This document shows, piece after piece, positions 34,863 through 44,285 of a stretch of DNA of 64,000 nt (positions are counted from its first letter, which is position 1; each line of letters opens with the position of its first letter). The notes under the pieces are model-generated. The model saw nothing but the letters and a program-made list of their open reading frames with translations, made no database searches and had not been told where the DNA came from. The translations under genes and the position numbers were made by a program. The stretch is from Acanthamoeba sp. SK_2022b (taxonomy: Eukaryota; Discosea; Longamoebia; Acanthamoebidae), in NCBI GenBank assembly GCA_027943245.1, contig JANDJZ010000011.1:62001-126000 (forward strand), read 5' to 3'.

Positions 34863-35226
34863 TGAAGTGCTCGGAGTCCTCGTGACAGCCAATGACTAAG
34901 GAGTGCCGCAGCCAATCATCGCCCTTGCGTGGTTCCTCTCTCCGTTAGAAAGAGAGGACGAAGTCTCCATCTTTGCCGTGTCCGATAATTTTCTGAATGC
35001 CAACCGGTCATGGGTGGAGCCATTTGGTGCTGAACGCTGCAGGATCCTCACCGCCCCCCACCCACAGCACCACGTTCGTCAAGCATACCTCCCACCCCAC
35101 CTACAGTCCGCTGCGCCGCACTTCACCCTACACCACAACTAGCGTGCCTCCAACCGCCTCCCCCATACCTGTCCAGGTTTTGTTCATAAATACTATGTTG
35201 GTAAAGGTGTATTATGAAAGTCGTGC
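34863..35226. other. Intergenic between the two cathepsin genes
   Basis: About 360 bp of upstream sequence for copy 1 and 3' flank of copy 2. No open frame, RNA gene or repeat recognised. Confidence 0.5.
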
Positions 35227-36342
35227 TCAGGCGTGAGGGTAGGAGGCAGAGGTGGCAATGCCGCACTGGTTGTGCTTGTTCCTCGACATCTGCGAGATAT
35301 GGCTAAGAATGAGTCACGTGAAAAACCGCGGACCTACGAGAAGAGAACGAGCAGTACCTCGATGTAGCCAGCAATGCCCCAGTCGGTGCCCCACGAGTTC
35401 TTGACGAGCCAGTAGTCCCTTCCGTCACGCACGCCCCAACCAACGGCGAGCACGCCGTGGTCGAGCCTGGACGAGCTGCAAGCGGGCTCGTCGTAGACGC
35501 CTCCCTTGTAGAACTGGAAGGACGAGTGCGAGGCGTCGATGGCGACCGAGGTGGGCTGGTTCGCGACGGCATGGAGGAGAGCGACCTCATTGCCCGAAGC
35601 CACATTGGTGTAGCCAACGAGCGAGCCACCAGCGTGCTCGTGGTTGTAGTGACAGCTACCCTGCGAAGCGTGGTAGGGGTACGAGGCCTCAGTGTCGATG
35701 CCCTTGTTGCGAATGATGTACTCGAAGGCGTAATCCATCAGACCACCGTTGCAGCCGTGGTTGCCATACGCGCCAGAGCAGTCAACCAGATTCTGCTCAG
35801 AGAGCGAGGTGAGACGGCCATGCTTGAGGAAGTTGGCACCCTCAGTCGAGCCGGTAGCCGAGAACGACCAGCATGAGCCGCACTGACCTGCATTGATCCC
35901 ACCGGTGTACGTAAGTGAGAGCCACAACAACGCCATCTGGAATGAAGAGAGTACCCTGGTTCTTGACGTGAGTGACGGCACCCTTGTGCCTCCAATCGAA
36001 ATCCGCAGGCAGGCCTGGGGCAGCAACGTCGTCGCTGACGGGCGCGACGTTCTTCTCGGTGATGCTGAGTCCCTTGTAGAGCTTGTTGAACTCGGCGTTG
36101 GTGAGGTCGCCAAACTTGTTCATGGCCAGGTGGAAGGACTTGTTCGAGTGGTTGTGCTCCTCGATGTAGAGGAAGTTCTCACGCCAGACGTTCCACCTGT
36201 AGACGAACTCCTCGTTGGAGTAGGACTTCTGGTGCTGCTGCATCCAATCAGCGAACACGCCCGTCAGGGGGTCATGAGTGACAGCAAGGGTGGAGGCCAC
36301 AAAGAGGGCGGCAAACAGTGCAAGCAAGTGGGTTCCGCGCAT
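35227..36342 (-). CDS. Cathepsin L-like cysteine protease (tandem copy 2)
   Basis: The same architecture as its neighbour: signal peptide MRGTHLLALFAALFVASTLA, I29 propeptide (EEFVYRWNVWRENFLYIEEHN), mature start near [20 protein letters not shown], active-site [32 protein letters not shown] and KNSWG. The first intron is at the same place as in copy 1, before CGSCW. Copy 2 has one more intron (GTACTG...CGCAG) between SGYIE-type residues GIAGYIE and MSRNKHNQCG, which copy 1 lacks. The C-terminus ATSASYPHA parallels ATSASYPTA in copy 1. The start at 36342 was chosen because the signal peptide begins there; an upstream ATG at 36414 would bury it. Confidence 0.95.
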
Positions 36343-36547
36343 GGTGCAGGCTGTAGAAGCGAGTGCAGAACCGTCCGCCGCAGCTCTGTTAACCTCTCTC
36401 AGACCAATCAGCAAGTAGTTAACGCACTGAAAGTGCCCACTATCTTTCGTCAGCGGTGGTTATCATCATTGGTCGCATGAATACTTCGCTGCCGGGCAGG
36501 ACTGGAGGGCCCGAAAAGGCCGTACAAGAGCTGGCACCAAGAAGTGT

Positions 36548-36553
36548 AAAAAA
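36548..36553 (-). terminator. RNA polymerase III terminator of tRNA-Ala
   Basis: A run of six T residues on the minus strand, three bases after the end of the tRNA body. Confidence 0.85.
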
Positions 36554-36556
36554 TTC

Positions 36557-36629
36557 TGGAGGTGACGGGTATCGATCCCGCTGCCTCTCCGATGCGAACG
36601 GAGCGCTCTACCATGTGAGCTACACCCCC
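36557..36629 (-). tRNA. tRNA-Ala, anticodon CGC
   Basis: The 73-nt minus-strand sequence folds as a full cloverleaf: a 7-bp acceptor stem (GGGGGTG with CACCTCC, one G-U pair), D arm GCTC/GAGC, anticodon stem CTCCG/CGGAG with loop TTCGCAT, a 5-nt variable loop and T arm GCGGG/CCCGT with loop ATCGATA. The anticodon CGC reads GCG (Ala). The B box (GGATCGATACC) and A box (TAGCTCACATGG) are recognisable. There is no intron and CCA is not encoded. Confidence 0.95.
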
Positions 36630-36726
36630 AGCTTATTAATTGAAGCTCATCATGGCTATCTTGTCCTCTCAGGGCGTTGAATCCAAACTTTTTTCCAGTT
36701 TCTTCTACTGATTTGTTGCAAGCAAG

Positions 36727-37116
36727 ATGAGACGCATTGTGAGGAGCATTGCCACAGGTGCAGTCCCCGGCACACACTCAATTTTGGCGCTGGCGAACAG
36801 GGGCGTTGGTGTTGGAGCGAGGAGACTCCTGAATTCAACGGCAGAGATTCCGAAGACGAACGCACAACTGCAGCAGGAAAATGAGCGGCTGCGCAAGATG
36901 GTGGATGATCTCCGACGCGAGCTGGCGCTGGCGAAAATGAGTCCTGCACGCAAGTTCAACCAATTCGTATCAACTATGCCCCGCAAACAGTTCAGGCGCC
37001 TCGTGCTCATTGCCTTCCTGCTCTCGCAAACCATGCTCACCGGAGCCATCATCGCCTATCGATCTCTCAAAAGCGAAGAGTCTAGGGAAGGCAAAGAAGC
37101 GCCAGCCCTCTCTTGA
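36727..37116 (+). CDS. Small, probably mitochondrial, coiled-coil and single-TM protein
   Basis: An intronless gene of 129 residues. The N-terminus is basic and lacks acids for over 40 residues (MRRIVRSIATGAVPG...GARRLLNSTAE), as in a mitochondrial presequence. A predicted coiled coil follows (NAQLQQENERLRKMVDDLRRELALAK), then a basic patch (MPRKQFRRL) and a hydrophobic segment (VLIAFLLSQTMLTGAIIAY) that could span a membrane. The tail is short and charged. I do not recognise the family. It could be a small inner-membrane assembly factor, but that is a guess from layout. An AT-rich 3' flank with AATAAA near 37136 probably ends the transcript. Confidence 0.65.
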   Translation: MRRIVRSIATGAVPGTHSILALANRGVGVGARRLLNSTAEIPKTNAQLQQENERLRKMVDDLRRELALAKMSPARKFNQFVSTMPRKQFRRLVLIAFLLSQTMLTGAIIAYRSLKSEESREGKEAPALS

Positions 37117-37393
37117 TTTCTTTATTAAATATTTTAATAAAATAAAAACCTTCGGAGCAAATAAACCAAGGGATAGTTTAGCCGTTAACCGCGGCCCATT
37201 CGCGGGTTCGGAGGTGCGTGAATGAATGACCTGCAAGTAATTCGGCCGACCTAACGACTGGTCACTTCCTCTTCCTCTTTCTCGTTGTACCGGACCTCTG
37301 AAGCAAAGCCAAACCGTCAGTGGAAGTGAGGAGACTAGAGAGCAAGGGAACGGAAACCGGAAGAAGGAAGCAGAGATTCGATTCTTTTTCGTG

Positions 37394-38647
37394 ATGAATC
37401 CAATTCATATCGGCGGAGGTTCTCTTCCTTCTTCTTTCAGCTCTACCTCGGTTCATCTTCCCTTCTCGGCGGCATCTCCTCTCAAACGGCAAGCTGATGG
37501 CCGGCTCATAGCCCCCATTTTAAGTCCGAACCTTGCTCCCATCGACAACCAGCCGCGTCCTTCTCAGCCGCAATATCACCATCAACAACAAGTATCTTTG
37601 ATCGAGGAAGAGATGGCCGCCCTTCGTCTGGTGCAGGAGATAGTAGACGAGAAGGCCAAGGCGAGCCGGCTCGAGTGGTGTCTGCGGGAGATTTTGGCCG
37701 AGAGGGACGTCCTCCTGCGCCAGCACGAAGACGAGGCCCGCCGCAAGAGGCAGGAGGAGCTCAACAACCTCAACCACCACCTGCTCCACTCAACCATCTC
37801 CTCGCCCTGCGTCGCGTCCAGCGCACCTCCTCCCGCCCCTACCCCAGGCCTCAACCCCCACGCCCGACCCCGTTCCACGTCGGCCCCGCCGGCCATGGTC
37901 ACCACTCCGCCCGCCCTCCTTCCTGTCGGCCCGCCCGCCGCGGCGCAGCCGCTCCGCCCCCAGCCCCACTCGTTCCGCATCGTTCGACAACACCAGCTGC
38001 AGCTCCAGCAGCGACAACAGCAGACCTCCGCCGGCCTCTTCCACAACGGTCAGCTGTCGTCGTCGGGGGCCGCGGCTTCGTGCGAGGCGGCGAGACTGCT
38101 CGGCCTGTCTCCCTCGGAGGTCGACGCGCCGACTTTGGACACGCTGGTCGTCGACGTGGCTCACCACTACCAGGCTCCAACGAAGCGAGCACGGCTCGCT
38201 GCCTCCTTGCCCGCCGGCAACCAGCCCAACCAGCTCGCTCGCCCCGACACGGTGGTCCACCACCATCACCACCCTGCAGGCGTCACCGCTTGTCAGGCTC
38301 CGGTGACGTCCGTTGACGTCAACCGTTTCCCCTCGCTCCAGCCCCAGCACCAGCGTCAGCACGGCCACGACCAACACGTTTGTGGGAGTGGCGCTGCTGG
38401 CTGCGAATCGCCTGTGGGGTGCACCCTGTCCATCGGGGGTACACCGCCCCAGTGCGTGCAAGGAGCTGTGTTTGCCGCGGGCCCGCTGCTCTCCTCCTCG
38501 TCGTCATCGTCTTTCGACTGGACCAACAACTCGTCGACCCCAGCATCGCTGGCGACAAACGACTGCGCTACCGAGTGGCCGCTCGCGGGCCTCGCCGACG
38601 AGTTTGACTACGACGCCCTGCTCGACAACCTCTCGTCGGGTCTCTGA
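37394..38647 (+). CDS. Low-complexity coiled-coil protein with RLEW motif and acidic C-terminus
   Basis: An intronless gene of 417 residues from the ATG at 37394. Residues 1-65 are Ser/Pro-rich. About residues 70-125 form a charged helix containing QEIVDEKAKASRLEWCLREI (RLEW at about 92-95). The rest is rich in Pro, Ser, Gln and His, with poly-His and poly-Ser runs. The last 30 residues, EWPLAGLADEFDYDALLDNL followed by SSGL, mix acidic and bulky hydrophobic residues like an activation domain. The RLEW helix matches that of the gene at 39756-40361, suggesting paralogy. I cannot name the family. A transcription-linked role is inferred from composition only. High codon GC opens long shadow frames on both strands. 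Confidence 0.65.
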   Translation: MNPIHIGGGSLPSSFSSTSVHLPFSAASPLKRQADGRLIAPILSPNLAPIDNQPRPSQPQYHHQQQVSLIEEEMAALRLVQEIVDEKAKASRLEWCLREILAERDVLLRQHEDEARRKRQEELNNLNHHLLHSTISSPCVASSAPPPAPTPGLNPHARPRSTSAPPAMVTTPPALLPVGPPAAAQPLRPQPHSFRIVRQHQLQLQQRQQQTSAGLFHNGQLSSSGAAASCEAARLLGLSPSEVDAPTLDTLVVDVAHHYQAPTKRARLAASLPAGNQPNQLARPDTVVHHHHHPAGVTACQAPVTSVDVNRFPSLQPQHQRQHGHDQHVCGSGAAGCESPVGCTLSIGGTPPQCVQGAVFAAGPLLSSSSSSSFDWTNNSSTPASLATNDCATEWPLAGLADEFDYDALLDNLSSGL

Positions 38648-38867
38648 GCCCACCCAAAAGCGTGTAGTGGCGTGTGTGTATAAATGGCGATGATGGGCGA
38701 CGACGAGTAGTATAGCTGTGTATCTGTGTGTACTGGCCACACGCCCACCTGCTCTCGCGCTTGTGTAAATAATAACAAACCAACAACAGCACCAGTGACG
38801 CGATAATGGCACCACCTTCTGCGCCTACATCGCGTGCAAATGGGGATGTGTGTAGGCAGAGGTTCAT

Positions 38868-39626
38868 CTATTTGGAGACGGCGCTGCACACGGACTTGTG
38901 CTTGGGCCAGTCAGCTCGCTGACATTCGCGCCCGCAGTAGTGCACCTTCTTGCACCGCGAACACCTGTTGAACGTTTCGCCACCCTCCTCGCTCCGCCGA
39001 CACTTGCTGTACCCACATCGCACCACCCTCTCCTCCACTGTCGCTTTCTTCTTCTTGGCTTCCTGCTCTTCCTTATTGGGATCGTCGCCTTCTTCTTCCT
39101 CTTCTGCGTCTTGCGAGCCGGTCTTGTTGTTGCCCTCCTCAAAGAATTCATCCTTTTCAGTCACCTCTGCCTCGCCCAGCCGAGCGTCGAATCGAACCAA
39201 CAGCTCGCAGAGAGCGGTGTTGCCACGGTCAGCGGCCTCGTTGAGGGGCGTACGGCCTCGATCGTTCTTGAGATTTGGATCAGCTCCGGCGCTGAGGAGC
39301 AGCTCAACTATGGCCTCGTGTTCCTTGGTCATCGCAGGCTGAGTTGCCACCCAATGCAATGCCGAATTGCCATGCTCGTTGGCGGCGTTGACATCCACCC
39401 TCATAGTGGCAGAATAATCTCCGTTCGAAGGTGCATCCTTGTTCATGGCGAGAAGCAGCTGCACGATTCCAAGATTGCCGTTGGCGCTGGCCATGTGGAG
39501 GGCAGTGTTGCCGCGTCCGTCCCTCCCGTTGAGATCCAACTCTCCCTGTCCCGCGGCTGCTGATGCCAGCAATTCTCGCACTACCTCCTCCTCGCCAAAC
39601 CGGGCCGATTCGAGCAACGCTTCCAT
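38868..39626 (-). CDS. Ankyrin-repeat protein with C-terminal MYND zinc finger
   Basis: An intronless gene of 252 residues. The N-terminal half holds three to four ankyrin repeats (DGRGNTALHMASANGNLGIV, EHGNSALHWVATQPA, DRGRTPLNEAADRGNTALCE). A very acidic and basic linker follows (EEEEEGDDPNKEEQEAKKKK). The C-terminus is a MYND finger with seven Cys and one His: CGYSKC, FNRCSRCKKVHYCGRECQ, DWPKHKSVC. MYND fingers bind proline-rich partners; MYND plus ankyrin proteins such as ANKMY2 act as adaptors. No enzymatic domain is present. It sits between the two RLEW genes. Confidence 0.9.
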   Translation of the reverse strand: MEALLESARFGEEEVVRELLASAAAGQGELDLNGRDGRGNTALHMASANGNLGIVQLLLAMNKDAPSNGDYSATMRVDVNAANEHGNSALHWVATQPAMTKEHEAIVELLLSAGADPNLKNDRGRTPLNEAADRGNTALCELLVRFDARLGEAEVTEKDEFFEEGNNKTGSQDAEEEEEGDDPNKEEQEAKKKKATVEERVVRCGYSKCRRSEEGGETFNRCSRCKKVHYCGRECQRADWPKHKSVCSAVSK

Positions 39627-39662
39627 CTCAAATGAATGAAATTCAAACTGTTGCGGATGTGC

Positions 39663-39680
39663 TTTTTTTTTTTTTTTTTT
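39663..39680. repeat. T18 homopolymer upstream of the ankyrin-MYND gene
   Basis: Eighteen consecutive T on the plus strand (poly-A on the sense strand), 37 bp before the ankyrin-MYND start codon and 76 bp from the stop of the next gene. Confidence 0.95.
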
Positions 39681-39755
39681 GAATTTTAAACTTTAAACGA
39701 ACAGGATATTGGAAGTGGCTGCCCGGCACCTCGGACTGTAAGTTGGCAGCCGAAT

Positions 39756-40361
39756 TCAAAAGAGGATCCTGCAACATGTGGCAGCAGTCGGGAGTGTGGC
39801 AACAGGTTCGGAATGGATGGTCCAGAGCTCGGGTCGAGGCCAGAGCTGCTGGTGTGTCTCAGGGACGAGGTCGTGCTCGCTATCGGTGTCGCTGTGGATG
39901 TTGAAGCTCTCGTCATCGAAGTCGTGTCGCCAGTCGCCTTCCCAGCTCGCGGGAGAGCAAGAACCTGTGGAGGCCGGAGAACAGAGATCCGGAGACCTAG
40001 GAAGGGGCGAAGCTTCCAGCATGGGGGAAGAGGTCTGAGAAGCGTGTAGATTGTCGGCTTTAGGAACGAAGACAGGTGCTGGAGGTTCGACATGGTCGTG
40101 GTAAAAGGCTGTAGCTGTGGTTGGTGTAGTGGCTGTCGTTGGTGGCATTGCCAAGGGGCAGGCTACCGTGCAGCCGGACCGCCAAGCAGCTTTGGCACTT
40201 TCTTTGACGAGGGTCTCCTTCTCAAGCATCACCTCCTGAAGGTACCATTCGAGCCTCTGCTTGCGCCTCTTCTCGGCCTCTATCTGGGCAACGATCTGGG
40301 CGAGAGTATAGCGGTTCATCACGTCGTAGCGGGTTCGCTTCCTGATCTTCTTGCTAGCCAT
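39756..40361 (-). CDS. RLEW-motif coiled-coil protein (paralogue of the gene at 37394)
   Basis: An intronless gene of 201 residues. The very basic N-terminus (MASKKIRKRTRYDVMNR) could be a nuclear localisation signal. It is followed by AQIVAQIEAEKRRKQRLEWY and LQEVMLEKETLV, a helix aligning with the QEIVDEK..RLEW helix of the 37394 gene. The remainder is rich in Thr, Ser and Pro, then acidic (WRHDFDDESFNIHSDTDSEH). The C-terminus is TAATCCRILF. No catalytic motif is visible and I cannot name a family. A small nuclear regulatory protein is plausible from composition. Its upstream region carries an unusual long inverted repeat (40431-40474). Confidence 0.6.
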   Translation of the reverse strand: MASKKIRKRTRYDVMNRYTLAQIVAQIEAEKRRKQRLEWYLQEVMLEKETLVKESAKAAWRSGCTVACPLAMPPTTATTPTTATAFYHDHVEPPAPVFVPKADNLHASQTSSPMLEASPLPRSPDLCSPASTGSCSPASWEGDWRHDFDDESFNIHSDTDSEHDLVPETHQQLWPRPELWTIHSEPVATLPTAATCCRILF

Positions 40362-40430
40362 TGTGGTGATGGTGAGGAGACGGGCGTCCTAACAGTTACC
40401 TTGGTAGGGCGATAAAAGACAAACCGACTG

Positions 40431-40474
40431 GTCGCCTTTTGCGGCTGATAGGTGACCTATCAGTAAAAGGTAAC
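40431..40474. promoter_or_regulatory. Long imperfect inverted repeat upstream of the RLEW gene
   Basis: The core is a perfect 9-bp inverted repeat, CTGATAGGT-G-ACCTATCAG (40445-40463). The symmetry extends imperfectly outward: GTCGCCTTTT on the left mirrors AAAAGGTAAC on the right. Related AGTTRCC elements flank it at 40394-40400 and 40478-40484. It lies 70-115 bp upstream of the start codon at 40361. A two-fold symmetric protein-binding site is inferred. Confidence 0.45.
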
Positions 40475-40827
40475 ATCAGTTGCCTTTCAAGGAGAAGCAT
40501 TAGTGTACAACCCTTCACCTAGGCTATGTGATTGACTAAATATGCCATCACCTTACTAGGAAAAACACGTTTCAACTTAACCGGCTCAAAACGGCGGAAA
40601 GTCCGTTGGAGCACCCCCAGTTCAGCGTTGTCATTTCTTTGCTTCCTTTTCGGTCCGGTAGTCACGCATGTTTTTGTCGAACAAGACTGAAAAGTCAGAA
40701 AAGACGGGTTCAACTAGTCCATGTTAGGGCAAGATTCAGTTACTCTCAAATCCTTGCGGAGGAGCTAGCTCAAATAAATAAATAAATAAATAACTAGATT
40801 GCTCGCTTTATGACTACAAGTACCACT
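40475..40827. other. Intergenic: RLEW-gene 5' flank and MFS 3' flank
   Basis: About 350 bp with no supported gene. It contains an AAAT tetranucleotide repeat (five copies) at 40772-40792, close to the MFS gene's 3' end. Confidence 0.5.
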
Positions 40828-43800
40828 TCACCTGACTCGCAGCGTCGACGGTGATGGCGCGGTGGCCGGCATGGGTTTGGGCATGTTCAACGACGGCTGG
40901 AGAAGGAAAGACAGGCCAAGGATGAAGACGGTGATGACGCTCATCAGGACGAACACAAAGTAGAAGTTGAATGGGAATACCATCTCGCTCGTCATACTCC
41001 AAGCGAACATCACCTAGGACCGGACCGATCGACCTATCAGTAAACTGCGCACGGGAGGGACTTGCCAAATACATACCGAGGAAAAGTAGGGACCAATGGC
41101 CCGCAGCAGTGCAACTAAGCTTTGCCCTAATGGCCACACAGGATAAGTTCACTTTGCAACAAGTTTCAACAACAGCGCAGCGTTAATATGTGTACCGAGG
41201 CCGTTGGCTGCGCCCATGTTGTACACGTCGACCGAGTTGTTGATGAGGTTCATGACAGCGCAGAACATGAGCTGCCCCACAAACGTTCGCACAATGTAGA
41301 TGGTAATGATGAACAGCCAGAGCTGTTAACGCGGGGGCAACGCGTGAGCTCACGGTGTGAAGAAGCAGAGGAGTAGAGCCCGTACCAGAAACATGGACGA
41401 CCATGGTGACACCTCGGGGTGAAAATAGTTGACCACGGGAAAGGCCACGAAAATGGGCACAGCCGCCAACGTGCCCCATTTGAACGTGTTGATCAACCCT
41501 GCAAAGTACACCCAGGTCCCGCCTGAGAACCCAAGACCAAATATGCGAAAGCGTAACAGCACGCCCGGGCACCCAAACAAAGCAGCAGGGGCACCTAAAC
41601 GTTTGGCAAGAGGGCCGTAGAGCCCGAGCTGGATAACTACGATGGACAGCGATCCGACGCTGCTCGTGATGCCTACACACGCACCACCGCGTTATGCACA
41701 GTATCGTGAGCAGGAAGAGTTTCAAACACACAATCATCAGTCCTCACGCATTGGAAGGCGGGCGGACACAGGCAGGCCCGCACCAATTTCGTCGGTGGTG
41801 AAACCGAGGCCGCCCTCCTTGGGGTCCGTCATGGTCCACAGCGGGAAGACCTGCGCGTACGACAACCCTGGTTGAGAGGCGTTCAGGACAGGGAAAGGCC
41901 AGGGGAGAGAGAGTGTCGTACGGCGTCGATGAAGATGAACAGCATGCCGGTGAGGCCATAGAGGCTCGTGGAGAGGAGCACCTGTCCCTCCAACAGGACC
42001 GACTTCTCCTTCCTGGGCTTGTCTACGTGGTTCGTCGGGCGTAGTGAGCAGAGTCAGGCGCACCGGCGGCAGATTGGGAGGGAGCGTGGCGTACTTGGGT
42101 TCGTGCTCCAGGGCGCGTGCAGCCGAAGCACGGACCGAAGTGAGGAGAGCGCGCCCTCGTCCTCGCCGTCCACCTTCTCCTTGAGCGTCGACTCCTGTTC
42201 CCCTGTGAGTTGCAGGCCCTTCTCCCCCGTCGACAGTGCCATCATCGTATCCGGTGCGTGGTCCTTCTGGTCCTGCTCCTCCTCCAATCGCTGACGGTCG
42301 ATGCCGACGGCCTTCGTTCGCCAGTCCTCGGTCTCCTTGCTAGCGATCTCGCTCTTCATTCGCCATTCGGGGCTGTTCACGACCTTCATCTCGATGCCCG
42401 TCTCGCCGTCTTCAAAGTCGCCCTCCACGTCGACCTCGAGCACGGCGACTTCCTCGCCCTCCTCGTCGAGCGGGCCGTACGCTGCCCGCTCGACCTCGAC
42501 CGTTCGCTGCGGGATCTTGTTCTCGGTCAGGTAGAAGTAACTCAGGATAAGGCCCGTGCCGCACACCAGGACCGCCATCACATTGGGTAGCAGGTAGGGG
42601 AACTCCTCGAACAGTCCGTTGAACAGGCCGTGCCCGGCCGAGAACAGTTTGGGATACTTGGCTGCACAACAGCCACACACACACGCAGAAAGAGAGCGCA
42701 AGCGAGAGTTCAGTGCATCGGTGAGTGTGGGCAGGACTGAGGATCGCGAGGAAGTACAGGCAGGTTGGGCGAGAAGACCGCCGGCCAGGGCCCCCACCAC
42801 CGCTCCTGCACCAGAGGCCAAGGAGAACCAACTCCATGCTCTGGTCTGATTTGTGGAGTCGGTAACCTGTTGAAAAAAGAGGGTGCGACGGGGGGGGGGG
42901 GAGTCGATGAGCAGCACGTACACGTGGCGGAGGCGCGCAACGCACAACAAAGCTCACAGTACCTCGCCCAGGTATGTTTTGACGACACCGATGTTGCCGT
43001 TGAGGAGGCCACACAGCGCACGCGAGAAGACGGCGAACGGAAAGTTCATGCTGAAGCTGTGGTGAGCCGAGAGAGAGAGAGAGAGAGAAAGATCTTAAGC
43101 AATCTTAAACGTGATCACGTTGGTGTACTGGGTTAGCAGCAGGGAAGTGGTTACCCAAACAGCAGTGCAGAGATGATGGTGCCCACGGCGCCGCACAGGA
43201 GGATCGGGCGTCGTCCGTATTTGTCGGACATCTTGCCCCAGAAGAAGCTGGCGAGTTGCCGGACGACGAACACGGTGAGCCGGATGGAGTGACGAGAAAG
43301 AAACTTCCCCACAACACAGAGAACATACCTGCTGAAGAACTGGGCCACAAAGAAGCAGGACGAGATGGCACCTGCGTAGTTCCTGTGTGCCAACCAAGAA
43401 GAGCCTTCTTGGTCAGGTATATCATTTTGTTTATTTTTATTAAATATTCAAAATAAAAATGCAAGCCATACCCGAGCTCTTTCTTGTCGTCAGTCAAGTT
43501 GAAGTCGAGGACGAGGTAGCCCACGTAGGAGAAGAGGGCAGACGAGTTGAAGCTTTCACTTGCCGTCAGGAGCATGATGGGAACCATCTTGCCGAGAGGC
43601 AGCGGCGTCTCCTCCACGGGCTTGTCGCTGTCCAGTAGCACCGCTTCGTCTTCTGTGGTGAGGCTGTCGACGTGACGCTGTCGGTCTTCACCTTGGTGTG
43701 CGTGCTCTTGTTGTGGTGCAGTCTCGACACTCTCTTCGTCAATGTGAATCGACAGTTGTGGAGCCACTCGCCCAATCTCCGACGATTTCGAGAGCGACTC

Positions 43801-43944
43801 TTCCTCATCATCCGTGCTGTTTTCTTCGCCGACTTGTGTTCGCGCCTTAATCTGCCCAAAATCTCCATCTTCATCATAGTCGTCGCCGCCGGCAGCTCTT
43901 CCCTGGTCGCCCAACAGCAAGCTCGACGAGTTGAACCGTTCCAT
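40828..43944 (-). CDS. Major facilitator superfamily transporter (ZIFL/YCR023C-like)
   Basis: A multi-exon membrane transporter. A long hydrophilic acidic N-terminus of about 125 residues precedes the first helices: ESFNSSALFSYVGYLVLDFN, NYAGAISSCFFVAQFFS and SFFWGKMSDKYGRRPILLCG, the classical MFS loop 2-3 motif (GxxxDxxGRR). Then come FGFSMNFPFAVFSRALCGLL, NGNIGVVKTYLGEV and TDSTNQTRAWSWFSLASGAG. A large charged cytoplasmic loop of about 170 residues separates the halves; the second half ends FYFVFVLMSVITVFILGLSF and a short Pro-rich tail. Motifs resemble plant ZIFL and yeast YCR023C exporters, so a proton-coupled organic-anion or metal-ligand exporter is possible but the substrate is unknown. 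Start 43944 is preferred; an in-frame ATG at 44136 would add 64 residues. Confidence 0.82.
42890..42901. repeat. G12 homopolymer (C12 on the sense strand) in an MFS intron
   Basis: One of the longest of a set of homopolymeric tracts found in introns across the window. Confidence 0.9.
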
Positions 43945-44285
43945 CCTTTCTTCTTCTCGGAACTCCTCCTTCGTTCGGAAACCGGATTGGATTCCGTGTC
44001 GATCCGGAATCCAATCGTTCAAACCTGTGCACGAACGCCTCGAGCGCTGTTCGTCTTGTCTCTCTTGCTCTGCCCGTACTACGCCACGCGGCCAGTTGGA
44101 GTGGGCGCCAGTGCAACCCTTGACAGAAGGTACCACTTCTGCTTTTACTCCCTTTGCGGCGCCGGCTGTTATTTCCCCGATTTGGGTTGCAAGCGCGCAC
44201 CCATTGGTGATCCCCTCTGTCCACCTCTGCCGGGACCCAAGTCACGCATACGCCAGCTTGCTGTGGCAAGGCCGATAACTTGGCG
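43945..44285. other. Intergenic: MFS 5' flank and RasGEF 3' flank
   Basis: About 340 bp. It includes up to 192 bp that stay open in frame with the MFS protein if the ATG at 44136 is used. Nothing else recognised. Confidence 0.45.
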
